A stretch of DNA of 57,228 bases from Bordetella parapertussis (GCA_945864585.1 CAMBCF010000015.1:1-57228), one strand, 5' to 3'. Positions 25,596-36,212 are shown, counted from the first letter of the stretch. Numbers and translations: made by a program. The notes: generated by a model not told the origin, from the letters alone.

Positions 25596-27044
25596 CTAAC
25601 GCTTACTTTGCTTCGCGGCATCCCTACCCGCCAGCCGCCCAAACACCGCGCCCTTCAATACCGAAGTAGCGCCCGTATATGAACGGTAGTACAACCCCAT
25701 GGTCTCCCCCGCAGCGTAGAGGCCGGGAATCACATCACCCTGCTGATTGATCACCTGCGCTTGTGGCGTCACTTTCAAACCGCCAAACGTCAGCACGATG
25801 GACGAGATGATCGGATACGCGATGTAAGGCGGCTTGGCTATCGGCCGCGCCCAGTTGGATTTGCGCGGACTCACACCACGCGTACACAGACCGTCCATTT
25901 CAGCTTCGGCGTAACGGCTCGTGCCGCACGCGCGGTTGTATTCGGCCACCGTGGCTTCGAGTGCATCGCCGGGTATCTGCAACTGTGCGGCCAGGCCCGC
26001 CAGCGTATCCGCTTTGAACGGCGGCACTTCACTGCGTACTACCGATTCGGGATGTTCGACTTTCGCGAGTGTGGTATCGAGTATGGCGTAAGCAATGCCG
26101 CCGGGCTGCGCATTGATTTCGCGCGTAACACCTTCGTAGGTTTCGTCGGTCGGCCCCGGTCCTTCGTCGGTGAAACGCTGACCGTGCTGATTGACGAGTA
26201 TGCCTTGCGGGTAAATGTAAATCGACGGCCCCGCGCGATCCGAACGCGGGTCCATCGGCGAAGCGTGAAAACTGCCGAAGTCCCCGCAGGGCGCGGCGCC
26301 GATCGCCAGCGCCATCGCGATGCCTTCGCCCTTGTTGTAGTGGCAGCCTTTGGACATCGAGCGCAAAAACAGCGAACGCGGCCCGATATAGCGGCTCATC
26401 ATTTCGGCATTGCCTTCGAAACCGCCGCAACCGAGGATCACTGCGCTGCCGCGATACTCCAGCGGTTTGTTGCGCGGGCCGGTGGCACGCACGCCGACGA
26501 CTTCGCCATCCTCATTTTGTATCAGCGTTTGCGCGGCGGTGTCGTAATGAATGACGCCGCCTTTGCCTTCAAACTCGGTGGCCAACGCTTCCACCAGCGC
26601 CAACCCTCCGCCATGCGGCGCGATACGCGGCTGCACCGCGGTGAGGAAGGGCGTTTCAAGTTTCTCGAAGCGTACGCCGAAACCCTGCAGCCATTTCAAA
26701 GTGCGCGGCGCTTCCTCGGCAAACGTCGCCACCACTTCCGGATCGGCAAAGCTCATCGCGCGCAGCGTGGGCGGCCAGTTTTCACGGTCCTTCGCGGTGA
26801 GATGCACCAACAACGGATCAAGATAGCCGCCCGCGTTTGCGGCGAAGTGTTCGATGAAATCGTCGGACACTTCATCCACGCTTTTCATGCGCAGCCACGC
26901 GCCGGTGTGACGCGTGTTGCCGCCGCGCTCATCGAGTGGCGCGCGCTCCAGCACGAGCACCCGCGCGCCGCCTTGCTGTGCCGCTACCGCAGCGGCTAAG
27001 CCCGCTATGCCGCAGCCGACGACAATGACATCAAAGTCTGGCAC
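25596..27044 (-). CDS. FAD-dependent fumarate reductase/tricarballylate dehydrogenase-like flavoprotein
   Basis: 482 residues from a GTG at 27044, which has AGGA about 8 bases upstream; the frame runs to 27107 but the extra residues precede the FAD fold. FAD is bound by DVIVVGCGIAGLAAAVAA with VLVLERAP, then GGNTRHTGAW, a substrate-domain VILGCGGFEGN, and a C-terminal FGGLKVTPQAQVIN...GLYAAGETMG. This is the FrdA/TcuA/ketosteroid-dehydrogenase family. Catalysis is oxidation of a C-C single bond of a dicarboxylate, tricarboxylate or ketosteroid. A TcuB-type electron acceptor gene is absent nearby. It precedes the racemase-like gene and is divergent from a Bug gene. Confidence 0.8.
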   Translation of the reverse strand: MPDFDVIVVGCGIAGLAAAVAAQQGGARVLVLERAPLDERGGNTRHTGAWLRMKSVDEVSDDFIEHFAANAGGYLDPLLVHLTAKDRENWPPTLRAMSFADPEVVATFAEEAPRTLKWLQGFGVRFEKLETPFLTAVQPRIAPHGGGLALVEALATEFEGKGGVIHYDTAAQTLIQNEDGEVVGVRATGPRNKPLEYRGSAVILGCGGFEGNAEMMSRYIGPRSLFLRSMSKGCHYNKGEGIAMALAIGAAPCGDFGSFHASPMDPRSDRAGPSIYIYPQGILVNQHGQRFTDEGPGPTDETYEGVTREINAQPGGIAYAILDTTLAKVEHPESVVRSEVPPFKADTLAGLAAQLQIPGDALEATVAEYNRACGTSRYAEAEMDGLCTRGVSPRKSNWARPIAKPPYIAYPIISSIVLTFGGLKVTPQAQVINQQGDVIPGLYAAGETMGLYYRSYTGATSVLKGAVFGRLAGRDAAKQSKR

Positions 27045-27199
27045 CTGGGTAGTCCTGTGGTTTCGTAATAGGCTCTGGATCGCGTTAACAAGCGGGACAC
27101 GACGCACCGCTACCGTAATTCTAACTGTTGTTGATTGACTGCTTGACTGTGGGTGGATATATTACCCGTCCGTGACAGCCACCTGAGGAGAACCGCATC

Positions 27200-28168
27200 A
27201 TGCCATCGCGTCGACAACTAATCCTGCTGGCGGCAATCCTGCTCACGCCGATGCTCCTGACGGCGCCAGTGCGCGCGCAAGGCTACCCCGAACGTCCCAT
27301 CACGCTGATAGTGCCGTGGCCGGCCGGTGGTGGCACCGACGTTGCGATGCGCGTTCTCGCCGAGATCGCTGGCCGCACCCTGAATCAACGAATGGTGATC
27401 GAGAACCGCGCCGGCGTCGCGGGCACGCTCGGCCCCTCCTACATGGTGAACAATGCGAGACCTGACGGCTACACGATTTCGCAGATGCCGATTACGGTTT
27501 TCCGCTATCCGCATATGACGAAGACAGCCTTTCAGCCGCTTACCGACTTCACCTGGATTATCCATCTGACGGGTTACACCTTCGGCGTCGTGGTGCGGGC
27601 GGATGCGCCGTGGAAAACCTGGCAGGAATTCATCGCACACGCCAAGGCGAACCCGGGCAAGATGACCTACGGCACCCCCGGACACGGCACGAGCCTGCAT
27701 ATCACCATGGAAGAGATCGCGCGCCGCGACGGCATCAAGTGGCTGCAAGTGCCCTACAAGGGCTACGCGGAAAACGGTGCTGCGGTGATGGGCGGCCACG
27801 TCAACGCGACTGCAGATTCGACCGGCTGGGGTGAGATGGTCGACGCCGGGCGGCTGCGTCTGCTGGTTACCTGGGGTGAGAAACGCACCAAGCGCTGGCC
27901 GACCGTGCCGACGCTGAAGGAACTGGGCTACCCGATCGTGCAAACCTCGCCCTACGGCATCGCCGGCCCCAAGGGCATGGACCCGCGCACCGTGCGAATT
28001 CTTCACGACGCGCTCAAGAAAGCACTCGAAGATCCCGAGTTTCAGAAAACACTCGATCGCCTGGATCAGGATAACGCCTACCTCAACGGCGAGGACTACG
28101 CAAAGCTCGCCCGCAAGATTTACGAGGAGGAGGGTGAGATCGTGCGGCGCCTGGACCTCAAGCTCTAA
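27200..28168 (+). CDS. Bug family (TctC-type) periplasmic solute receptor
   Basis: 322 residues; TGAGGAGAACC precedes the ATG. Signal peptide about 1-26 (ends VRAQG). Landmarks: YPERPITLIVPWPAGGGTDV, VIENRAGVAGTLGP, RPDGYTISQMP, YGTPGHGTSLHITMEEI and WLQVPYKGYAENGAAV. This copy differs from its neighbours: PWPAGGGTD at the binding loop and a shortened C-terminus ending RRLDLKL. It shares a start region with the divergent flavoprotein gene and converges with the molybdenum hydroxylase small-subunit gene. It could deliver substrate to either enzyme. Confidence 0.9.
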   Translation: MPSRRQLILLAAILLTPMLLTAPVRAQGYPERPITLIVPWPAGGGTDVAMRVLAEIAGRTLNQRMVIENRAGVAGTLGPSYMVNNARPDGYTISQMPITVFRYPHMTKTAFQPLTDFTWIIHLTGYTFGVVVRADAPWKTWQEFIAHAKANPGKMTYGTPGHGTSLHITMEEIARRDGIKWLQVPYKGYAENGAAVMGGHVNATADSTGWGEMVDAGRLRLLVTWGEKRTKRWPTVPTLKELGYPIVQTSPYGIAGPKGMDPRTVRILHDALKKALEDPEFQKTLDRLDQDNAYLNGEDYAKLARKIYEEEGEIVRRLDLKL

Positions 28169-28186
28169 ATACTACTCACCGCCCAC

Positions 28187-28654
<468 letters not shown>

Positions 28655-28658
28655 GATT

Positions 28659-29486
28659 TTATTTCCCCGCAGATTTTGAAGACGCGGCCGTAACCGCTAG
28701 TTTGGCAACAGCGCGTTTGGTCATTACTTTGGCGAGATTTGCGCGGTATTCTTTGGTGCCGTGCATGTCTTCGTTAAGGTCGGTTGCATCGAGGTTAAGT
28801 CCCTCGACTGATGCCGCGGCGAGTTTCTTGGCTAGCGCTGCTTCCGCCTCTTTCCAGCGAAACACGCCCGGCCCCGCGCCGGTGATCGCGACGCGCACGC
28901 CTTTGGCATTCTGCGAAACAAACGACCCCGCCATCGCGTAACCCGATGCCGGATGCGGAAATTTTTCGTAGGCCGCTTTCGCGGGCACCGGGAACACGAT
29001 CTTGACGATCATCTCGTCGGCGCCGAGTGCCGTGGTGAACAGCCCCTGAAAGAAATCCTCTGCCGCGATTTCGCGCTTGTTGGTGACGATGGTGGCGCCC
29101 AACGATAGTGCGGCCGACGGGTAATCCGCCGCCGGATCATTGTTCGCCAGTGCGCCGCCGATAGTGCCGCGATTGCGCACTTGCGGGTCGCCGATCTGGT
29201 TCGCCAAATGGCTAAGTGCAGGAATGGCTTTCTTAACCACCGCCGATGTGGCGACTTCCACATGTTTGGTCGCCGCGCCTATCGTGAGCTTGCCATCCTT
29301 GGCGTCGATCCCGGAAAGCTCTGCGATGCCCCCGATGTCGATCAGATGCGAAGGCTGTGCGAGGCGTGCTTTCAAGGTGGGGATCATGGTCATGCCGCCG
29401 GCGAGCAGCTTGGCGTCGGCGTTGGCCGCCAGCAGATCGCCGGCGTGCTTGAGGGAAGTTGCTTTGATGTAACTGAAGGTATGCAT
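28659..29486 (-). CDS. Molybdenum hydroxylase FAD-binding medium subunit (CoxM-like)
   Basis: 275 residues. The FAD signature [17 protein letters not shown] and the second site [19 protein letters not shown] mark the CoxM/XdhB family. It lies between the large and small subunit genes, 9 and 4 bases from them, so translation is tightly coupled. The C-terminus is an Ala/Lys-rich tail. Confidence 0.92.
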   Translation of the reverse strand: MHTFSYIKATSLKHAGDLLAANADAKLLAGGMTMIPTLKARLAQPSHLIDIGGIAELSGIDAKDGKLTIGAATKHVEVATSAVVKKAIPALSHLANQIGDPQVRNRGTIGGALANNDPAADYPSAALSLGATIVTNKREIAAEDFFQGLFTTALGADEMIVKIVFPVPAKAAYEKFPHPASGYAMAGSFVSQNAKGVRVAITGAGPGVFRWKEAEAALAKKLAAASVEGLNLDATDLNEDMHGTKEYRANLAKVMTKRAVAKLAVTAASSKSAGK

Positions 29487-29495
29487 GGTCAGTCC

Positions 29496-31829
29496 TTAGT
29501 TTGTTGCCCGTTGAGCTTTGGATTGTTGAATCGTGTTCCACACTTTCGACGGCGTGAGCGGCATATCAAGGTGTTTCACACCCAGCGCATTGACCACTGC
29601 GTTGACCAGCGCCGGCAGCGACGCGGTGCAGCCCGATTCGCCCATGCCCTTGATGCCGAGCGGGCCGACCTTCGACAGCGTGGTGTATTCTTCGATTTGC
29701 ATGGCTTTGAGCTGCCCCGCGCGCGGCATGATGTAGTCGCCGAAGCTGGCGGTGATCATCTGCCCGGAATCCTTGTCGTAGACGATGTGTTCGCCGAACA
29801 CCTGGCCCATGCCCTGCACCACCGCGCCGTGCATCTGGCCTTCGACGATGGTGTGGCTCACCACATGGCCGCAGTCATCCACCGACAGATACGATGCAAT
29901 TTCGGTGACGCCGGTTTCCGGATCGATTTCCACTTCGGCGATGTGGCAGCCATTGGGAAAGGTCGAGGCAAACGTGCCTTCGCCTTTGGCCGCCAGCGTT
30001 TTTTTCGCCGCCAGTTGAGCGAGGGTGATTTTTTTCTTGCTGTCGTTGGTGAAAAATTCGCCCTTGCTGTAACTCACCTGCGACGGCTCCACCCCGAGAT
30101 CTTCGGCCGCCAGCGATTTTCCGGCGTCGATCAGCTTGTTGGCGGCAATGTGGCACACCGTGCCGGCGCCCACCATGGTGCGTGAACCGCCGGAGTGGTT
30201 GCCGACCATCTTCGGCGCGCGATCCGGATCGCCCTGGCGCACCTTGATGCGCTCGGTGGCTATGCCCAGCGCGTTGGCGGCCACCATCGCAAACGAGGTT
30301 TCGTGACCCTGGCCCTGAGAGTGCGCTACGGTGTGCAGGGTCACTTCGCCCTGGGCATCGACACTGATGTCGATTTCATCTCTGGGGTAGGTGCCCGCGC
30401 CGGTGGGTTCGATCACGGCCGACATGCCGATGCCGCGCAGTTTGCCTTTTTTGGCGGTGGCCGCACGGCGTGCTTCAAAGCCCGTCCAGTCGGCCAGATT
30501 CAGCGCCTTGACCGACAGCCCCGGCAGATCGGCCATCTCGATGGTGGCGCCGGTGGCGGACTTGTACGGGTATTCGTTGGCCGGAATGTAGTTTCTGCGG
30601 CGCAGATCCGCCGGGTCCATTTTGAGTTCGAGTGCCGCGGCATCGACCGCGCGCTCGATGGCGTAGGCGATATCGGGACGGCCCGCACCACGATAGGCAG
30701 CCACCCACCCGGTGTTGGTCAGCACCACTTTAAAATGCCCATACAGCGCGGGAATTTTGTAAACGCCGTTCATGCAGGTGCTGCCGTTGCGGATGTGACC
30801 TGCCGGCCCGGTGGGCGAAAGATAGGCGCCCTGGTCGGTGAGCCAGTCGATGCGCAGGCCCGTGAACTGCGCGTTTTTATCCATCGCCAGCGTGGCGGTG
30901 ATGATGTTGGCGCGGCCATGGGTGTCGGTGAGAAAACTCTCGGTGCGCGTGGACACCCACTTGATCGGGCGGCGCAGCGCCTTGGCAGCGATCATCATCG
31001 ACACGTATTCCGGATACACCGTGCTGCGCTGACCAAAGCCGCCGCCGACATCCTTGATTTCAACGCGGAATTTGTCTTCGCTGAGATTGGCATAGGTGGC
31101 GAACTGCTTGCGCGTCATGTTTACGCCCTGTGAGGGCGTGTGCACGATGTAGCTGTCGCCACCATCACTCTGCGCCTGGTATTCGATCAGTGCCGCGCGC
31201 GGCTCCATCGGGCTGGCGGTGACTCTGGTGCAATCGACAGTGAGCCGGGTCACGTGCGCGGCCTTGGCTATGGCCTCGGTCACCGCGGCTTCGTTGCCGC
31301 TCTCGGCCTCAACCGGCATATTGCCGGGCACATCCTCGTGTAACTGCGGTGCGCCCGGCGCGAGCGCCGCTTGCGGATCAACAATTACGGGCAGATCCTC
31401 GTAGACCACTTCGATCAGCTCACAGGCATCCTGCGCGGCCAGATGCGATTCCGCAATCACCATCGCCACCGGGTCGCCGACAAAGCGCACTTTGCCGATA
31501 GCCAGGCACGGACGCTCCGGCACCCGCGCTTTCATGCCGCCTTTGCCGGTGGGCGGCAGGAAACTCGGCGGGCGCAGATAGCCGGCTGCCTGTGCATCAG
31601 CGCCGGTATACACGCCGACCACACCTTTGAGCTGGCTCACTTTGTCGAAATTGATCGACACGATGCGCGCGTGCGCGCGATCCGAGCGTAGAAAACAGGC
31701 GTGCAATTGATCCGGCGCATTCCAGTCTGACGAATATTTACCGTTGCCGGTGATCAGGCGCATGTCTTCCAGCCGCGAAAGCTGCGCGCCAGCGACCTTG
31801 AATAGTTGGGAATTGTGATGCGAATCCAT
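29496..31829 (-). CDS. Molybdenum hydroxylase large, molybdopterin-binding subunit (CoxL-like)
   Basis: 777 residues from the ATG at 31829 (MDSHHNSQ); the frame extends 12 codons further. Motifs: LITGNGKYSSDW near the start, VGGGFGQRSTVYPEY, AYRGAGRPDIAYAIE, GQGHETSFAMVA, and KGMGESGCTAS, whose Glu is the general base. Form I CO dehydrogenase has an AYxCSFR active loop with a Cys that binds copper; here it is AYRGAGRP, so this is a form II/other hydroxylase, not a proven CO oxidiser. Likely substrates are aldehydes, N-heterocycles or aromatics. No maturation genes (CoxD/E/F/G) are in the window. Confidence 0.9.
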   Translation of the reverse strand: MDSHHNSQLFKVAGAQLSRLEDMRLITGNGKYSSDWNAPDQLHACFLRSDRAHARIVSINFDKVSQLKGVVGVYTGADAQAAGYLRPPSFLPPTGKGGMKARVPERPCLAIGKVRFVGDPVAMVIAESHLAAQDACELIEVVYEDLPVIVDPQAALAPGAPQLHEDVPGNMPVEAESGNEAAVTEAIAKAAHVTRLTVDCTRVTASPMEPRAALIEYQAQSDGGDSYIVHTPSQGVNMTRKQFATYANLSEDKFRVEIKDVGGGFGQRSTVYPEYVSMMIAAKALRRPIKWVSTRTESFLTDTHGRANIITATLAMDKNAQFTGLRIDWLTDQGAYLSPTGPAGHIRNGSTCMNGVYKIPALYGHFKVVLTNTGWVAAYRGAGRPDIAYAIERAVDAAALELKMDPADLRRRNYIPANEYPYKSATGATIEMADLPGLSVKALNLADWTGFEARRAATAKKGKLRGIGMSAVIEPTGAGTYPRDEIDISVDAQGEVTLHTVAHSQGQGHETSFAMVAANALGIATERIKVRQGDPDRAPKMVGNHSGGSRTMVGAGTVCHIAANKLIDAGKSLAAEDLGVEPSQVSYSKGEFFTNDSKKKITLAQLAAKKTLAAKGEGTFASTFPNGCHIAEVEIDPETGVTEIASYLSVDDCGHVVSHTIVEGQMHGAVVQGMGQVFGEHIVYDKDSGQMITASFGDYIMPRAGQLKAMQIEEYTTLSKVGPLGIKGMGESGCTASLPALVNAVVNALGVKHLDMPLTPSKVWNTIQQSKAQRATN

Positions 31830-32125
31830 CCGTACCTCGTGTATTTTTATCAATAAAACAAACACTTAACTGACACCCGTCGCGGCAGTGTCAGCAGAAA
31901 AGCATTGGCGTTTTGGTTATGATTATTAGGCAGGGTCTGTAAACTCGGCCTGCAGACGTATTCTACCGTGAGAATTCCATGCACTCACGCGCGATGATTG
32001 CGAATTCTGCGCGGCTGCAATCCATTATGTGGCGGTAGGTTTTGGCGGGAATGCGCGCAGGCCTGACAGTTGCTGGTATCGTCAAGGGCATCTACGGCAT
32101 TCCACCAAAAAATCACAATAAAAGC

Positions 32126-33394
32126 ATGGCCTTGCATCCTGATTCCAACCATCCCGCCCGCGCGCCGGCGCTCGCACCCTTCAGCGTGCGCAGCTTTCGC
32201 TTTCAGTGGCCTGCCGATCTGGCGACATCCTGGGCTTTCGAGATGGAAACGCTGATCCTCGGCTGGTATGTACTGGTGGAGACCCGCTCGGTACTGATGC
32301 TCACGCTGTTTGCCTCGCTCCAGCACCTGGGTACTTTGCTCTCGCCCATGTTCGGCGTCATGGGCGACCGTATCGGGCAGCGCAAGGTGCTGGCCACCAT
32401 GCGTGCGATTTACACCCTGCTGGCATTGACACTGATGACGCTCGCCTACAGCGGCCTGCTTACGCCTGCGTACGTGTTGGCCATCGCGGGCGTGATGGGT
32501 CTGGTGCGTCCGTCGGATATCGGCATGCGCAACGCCCTGGTGGGCGCCACCATGCCGCCGGATAAGCTGATGGGCGCCATGAGCATCCAGCGCACCACGC
32601 AGGATTCGGCCAAGGTGGCGGGCGCGCTCACCGGCGCGGCGCTGGTCGCGGTGCTCGGCATCGGCCCCACGTATACCGTGGTGGCGAGCTTTTACGCTTT
32701 GAGCGTCGTGCTGACGCTGAAAGGCGCGAATCCGCTGGCGGCGCCGCGTGCGGTGCCCGCTATGCGCGCCTCGCCGTGGGGCGATCTGCGCGCGGGCATG
32801 GCGTATGTGTGGAACACGCCGCTGCTGCTGGCCTCGATGTGCTTTGCGTTTTTACTCAATTGCACCGCGTTTCCGATGATGGGCGGACTCATGCCGGTGA
32901 TGGCGAAAGAGATTTATCACACCGATCAAACCGGCTTGAGCTATCTGGTTGCCGCAGGCGGATTCGGCGCGCTGATGAGCTCAGTGGTAATGAGCCGCAT
33001 CGGTCATAGCGTGCGCCCGGCGCGCAGCATGATTATTTTCAGCGCGGGCTGGTTGCTGTCGCTCATGTTTTTCGCGAACACCACGCATCCCGCGATGGGC
33101 ATACCGTTTCTGCTGCTGGCCGGATTGTCACAAGGCCTGGGGCAGATACCGATGGCGGCTATGCTGATACGAAACTGCGACCCGCAGTTTCGCGGACGCA
33201 TCATGGGCATACGCATGCTGGCGATCTACGGCAACATTCCGGGCCTCTTGCTCGCCGGCTGGCTGATCCAGCGCATCGGTTATCCGCTAACGGCGACGCT
33301 GTACGGCACGGTCGGTCTGATATTGATTGTGGTCGTGGTCATGCGCTGGCGCTCGCAGTTGTGGCGTCGTGATGCGCCGGCGAATACGCGCTAG
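32126..33394 (+). CDS. MFS transporter (EntS/DUF894-type)
   Basis: About 422 residues from the ATG at 32126, with 10-12 hydrophobic segments. FGVMGDRIGQRKVLATMRAIY is the GxxxDRxGxRxV loop of the major facilitator family, and PSDIGMRNALVG and IQRTTQDSAKVAGALTG are typical of the MFS_3/EntS group that exports siderophores or drugs. Earlier alternative starts exist, the frame opening at 32042, but residues before MALHPDSNH look non-family. It abuts a truncated Bug relic: the homology restarts two bases after the stop, which suggests a deletion between the two genes. It is divergent from the molybdenum hydroxylase operon. Cargo unknown. Confidence 0.8.
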   Translation: MALHPDSNHPARAPALAPFSVRSFRFQWPADLATSWAFEMETLILGWYVLVETRSVLMLTLFASLQHLGTLLSPMFGVMGDRIGQRKVLATMRAIYTLLALTLMTLAYSGLLTPAYVLAIAGVMGLVRPSDIGMRNALVGATMPPDKLMGAMSIQRTTQDSAKVAGALTGAALVAVLGIGPTYTVVASFYALSVVLTLKGANPLAAPRAVPAMRASPWGDLRAGMAYVWNTPLLLASMCFAFLLNCTAFPMMGGLMPVMAKEIYHTDQTGLSYLVAAGGFGALMSSVVMSRIGHSVRPARSMIIFSAGWLLSLMFFANTTHPAMGIPFLLLAGLSQGLGQIPMAAMLIRNCDPQFRGRIMGIRMLAIYGNIPGLLLAGWLIQRIGYPLTATLYGTVGLILIVVVVMRWRSQLWRRDAPANTR

Positions 33395-34203
33395 GAAATT
33401 TGCCAAAAACCTCGGCCAGCAGTTCGTGATCAAAAACCGCGCCGGTAACAGCGCGATTGTCGGCACGCGCTACGTCAAGAGCGCAGCCGCCGATGGTTAC
33501 ACGCTGCTGGCAATTTCCAATACCTTCGCGCGCACCCCGACCCTGATAAAAGAGGCGGGCTACGATCCGGGCAGGGATTTCGCGGCGATCTCGATGACCA
33601 GCGACACCGCGCTGGTATTCGTCATCAACCCCGCGCTGCCGGTGCGCACGGTGAAGGAATTCATAGCGCTCGCCAAACAGCGTCCCGGCGAAATCTCCAG
33701 CGGCTCATCGGGTGCAGGCTCCACCGGACACGTGGCAGCGGAAATGTTCAGCCGGCGAGCGGGCATCCGCCTGCTGCACATCCAGTACAAGGGTGCGGCG
33801 CCTGCAGTAATCGATCTGGTCGGCGGCCATGTGATGCTGCGCTTCGATCAGGTGACCACCTCTTTGCCGCACATCCGCTCCGGCAAACTGCGTGCGCTGG
33901 GTGTGCAAGCGCTCGCTGCTGATGCCCGAAGTGCCCACCATCGATGAGGCGGGTTTACCCGGTTTTCAGGACACCACGTTCAACGGCCTGATGGCGCCGG
34001 CGGGAACGCCGCCTGCGATCGTGGAGCGCCTGCGCGCGGAAGCGGCCAAGGCCGCGGGTGTTACGGAACTACGCAGGCGCTATCAGGAAATGGGCATAGA
34101 ACTCGTCAGCAGCAATTCCGCCGAAGAATTCGCAGGCTTTCTGCGCAAGCACGTGGAAGATTTGATCCGGCTTGCGCGGGACGCGGGTATGACGGCGAAC
34201 TGA
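33395..34203 (+). pseudogene. 5'-truncated, frameshifted Bug (tctC-type) gene
   Basis: Bug homology begins immediately after the MFS stop with KFAKNLGQQFVIKNRAG, a position about 70-85 residues into a normal Bug precursor, so signal peptide and first strand are gone. It continues through ADGYTLLAIS, SGSSGAGSTGHVAAEMF and HIQYKGAAPAVIDLVGGH to LRALGV, then changes frame near 33905. The rest (KRSLLMPEVPTIDEAGLPGF and a complete C-terminus DAGMTAN) is in another frame. No product of normal size can be made. The missing head probably went in the same deletion that joined it to the MFS gene. Confidence 0.88.
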
Positions 34204-34229
34204 TGTGTTACTTGTTCACAAGAGTGACA

Positions 34230-35732
34230 TCACGCTCTTAGCCTTTTCAGAACTGGCTTGAAAATAAACCGTTCCAGAACTGGCCACAGAATGATGACGA
34301 TCACAACCGCCATGATCACGCCGGAGATGGGGCGCGTAAAAAAGGTGGAGACGTCGGCCTGCGACATCTTAAGGGATTGCCGCAGCGATACCTCCATTTG
34401 TCCACCCAACACCAGGGCCAGCACAAGCGGCGCCTGCGGATAGCCCATTTTGTTCGTCAAGTATCCGATCACACCGAAGCCCAACATCACCCACAGATCA
34501 AACACGCTGTAATTCACGCTATAAACGCCCACCACGCAAAAGATGGCAATAAGTGGCGCCAGAATCTTGTAGGGAACCCGCAACACCGCTACGAAGGCGG
34601 GCACAAATGCAATATTGAGCACAAGCAGCATGACATTCCCGATGTACATGGAGGCGATGAGCCCCCATACGAACTCCGGGTTCTTGCTGAACAAGAGCGG
34701 CCCCGGCTGCAAATTGAACAGGGTGAGGACCCCGAGCATCACCGCAGTTGTGCCGGAACCCGGAATGCCGAGCGTAAGCAAGGGGACCATTGCGCCGCCG
34801 GTGGAAGCGTTGTTGGCCGCTTCCGGAGATGCGACGCCTGCGATCATGCCCGAGCCGAACAACTCGGGTGTCCTGGAGATGCGCTTTTCCGCGGCATAGG
34901 CCAGGAAAGTGGCGATAGTGGCCCCGGCGCCCGGCAGCACGCCGACCACAAACCCGATGATGCTGCCGCGTACGATCGGCATGGCGCTTTCTTTCATGTC
35001 CTGTTTGGTAATCAGCATGTCCCGGAGCGAGGTCTTCATAACCTGAATCTCCACAAGCTGGTCGACCATCCCCAGGACAGCGCCGAGTCCGAACATGCCG
35101 ACGGCGACCGGCAGAAAGCCAATGCCATCGAGCAACTCGAGATTGCCGTATGAAAACCGTGGGGCGCCGCCGATTGGGTCCAGCCCTATCATTGCCAGGG
35201 CCAGTCCAATGAATCCCATGGCATAGCCTTTCGCCCTTGATTTTCCGGTCAGCCCGCTGATCGCCGAGAGGCCGAGCAACATCAAGGCAAAGTATTCCGG
35301 TGGCCCGAATCTGAGGGCGGCATCGGCAATAGGGGGCGCCAATAGTGTCAGCATGACAACGCTGAACGTCCCCGCGATGAATGACCCAATCGCTGCAATG
35401 GTCAGGGCCGGCCCGGCGCGGCCCTGCTGGGCCATCGCGTAACCGTCCAGGCAAGTCATGATCGAAGAAGACTCGCCCGGAACGTTCATCAGCACCGAGG
35501 TGATGGTTCCTCCATACATGCAACCGTAGTAAACACCGCACATCAGGATCATGGCCGAGGTCGGGTTCATGCCGAAGGCAAGGGGAATCAGGATGGAGAG
35601 GCCAGCGACCGGGCCGATCCCGGGCAATGCGCCAATGACGGTCCCGACGATGACGCCCAAGGTCACGACCAGCAGATTGATGGGCGTGAATGCGACGGAA
35701 AACCCTATGCTGAGGTTACTGATGAAATCCAT
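34230..35732 (-). CDS. tctA: Tripartite tricarboxylate transporter, large permease subunit
   Basis: 500 residues, about 11-12 membrane segments. The TctA signature GTVIGALPGIGPVAGLSIL lies near residue 35, with MCGVYYGCMYGGTITSVLMN and GVLPGAGATIATFLAY later; the second repeat of the motif shows the family's internal duplication. It drives secondary, ion-coupled uptake of a carboxylate handed over by a TctC/Bug receptor. It is last in the tctCBA operon, with a 15-base gap after tctB. It is the only TctA in the window, so it may serve several of the orphan receptors. Confidence 0.94.
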   Translation of the reverse strand: MDFISNLSIGFSVAFTPINLLVVTLGVIVGTVIGALPGIGPVAGLSILIPLAFGMNPTSAMILMCGVYYGCMYGGTITSVLMNVPGESSSIMTCLDGYAMAQQGRAGPALTIAAIGSFIAGTFSVVMLTLLAPPIADAALRFGPPEYFALMLLGLSAISGLTGKSRAKGYAMGFIGLALAMIGLDPIGGAPRFSYGNLELLDGIGFLPVAVGMFGLGAVLGMVDQLVEIQVMKTSLRDMLITKQDMKESAMPIVRGSIIGFVVGVLPGAGATIATFLAYAAEKRISRTPELFGSGMIAGVASPEAANNASTGGAMVPLLTLGIPGSGTTAVMLGVLTLFNLQPGPLLFSKNPEFVWGLIASMYIGNVMLLVLNIAFVPAFVAVLRVPYKILAPLIAIFCVVGVYSVNYSVFDLWVMLGFGVIGYLTNKMGYPQAPLVLALVLGGQMEVSLRQSLKMSQADVSTFFTRPISGVIMAVVIVIILWPVLERFIFKPVLKRLRA

Positions 35733-35747
35733 GAAAATCGCCGACTA

Positions 35748-36212
35748 TCAATCGAAAAAAACAAGAATGCCCTTGGGCAGCGGCACGCGTAGCCACACCG
35801 CGAATATCACGTACAGACCGACCGCCGACAACAGCGGGACTGTCGCCAGCACCCGCCACGAACGAACCCCCAGGCCAAACACCACGACCGCCATGAACAG
35901 TGTGGTGGCCACCATGAAGCCGAGCCACTCCAGCAGCAACAGCGAAACCGCCAAAGCGCCGAGCATGAGCCCGACCCGCTGCCATCCGGTAGCTTCCGGC
36001 CACGTTATGCCTTCCTCTATAACCAAACGGGGCCGAATTCCTTTTACCGCCAACACGAGCCCGGAGCCTATGATGCCAAAGGATATCCATAATGGCAGGA
36101 ATCCCGGCCCCGGAACGCCCTCCACAAAATAGGGAAACTTGATGGCTTCCAGCAGCAACAGCACACCGATTGCCACGATTAGGAAACCTGCGACTGTTTC
36201 AGCCTTATTCAT
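35748..36212 (-). CDS. tctB: Tripartite tricarboxylate transporter, small permease subunit
   Basis: 154 residues with about four membrane segments (near 5-25, 40-60, 85-115 and 125-150). TctB sequences are poorly conserved; the call rests on length, topology and position between tctC and tctA. I start at the ATG at 36212 because GGGGAGACGA lies directly upstream; an earlier ATG at 36248 would give a polar extension. Confidence 0.88.
   Translation of the reverse strand: MNKAETVAGFLIVAIGVLLLLEAIKFPYFVEGVPGPGFLPLWISFGIIGSGLVLAVKGIRPRLVIEEGITWPEATGWQRVGLMLGALAVSLLLLEWLGFMVATTLFMAVVVFGLGVRSWRVLATVPLLSAVGLYVIFAVWLRVPLPKGILVFFD

Noticed and set aside
29181-31133. Long plus-strand frames (334 and 312 codons) opposite the molybdenum hydroxylase operon
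   Set aside because: They are shadows of CoxM/CoxL-like genes, with low-complexity Arg/His/Gly composition.
29496-31829. True carbon monoxide dehydrogenase
   Set aside because: The active loop lacks the AYxCSFR Cys, and no maturation genes are seen.
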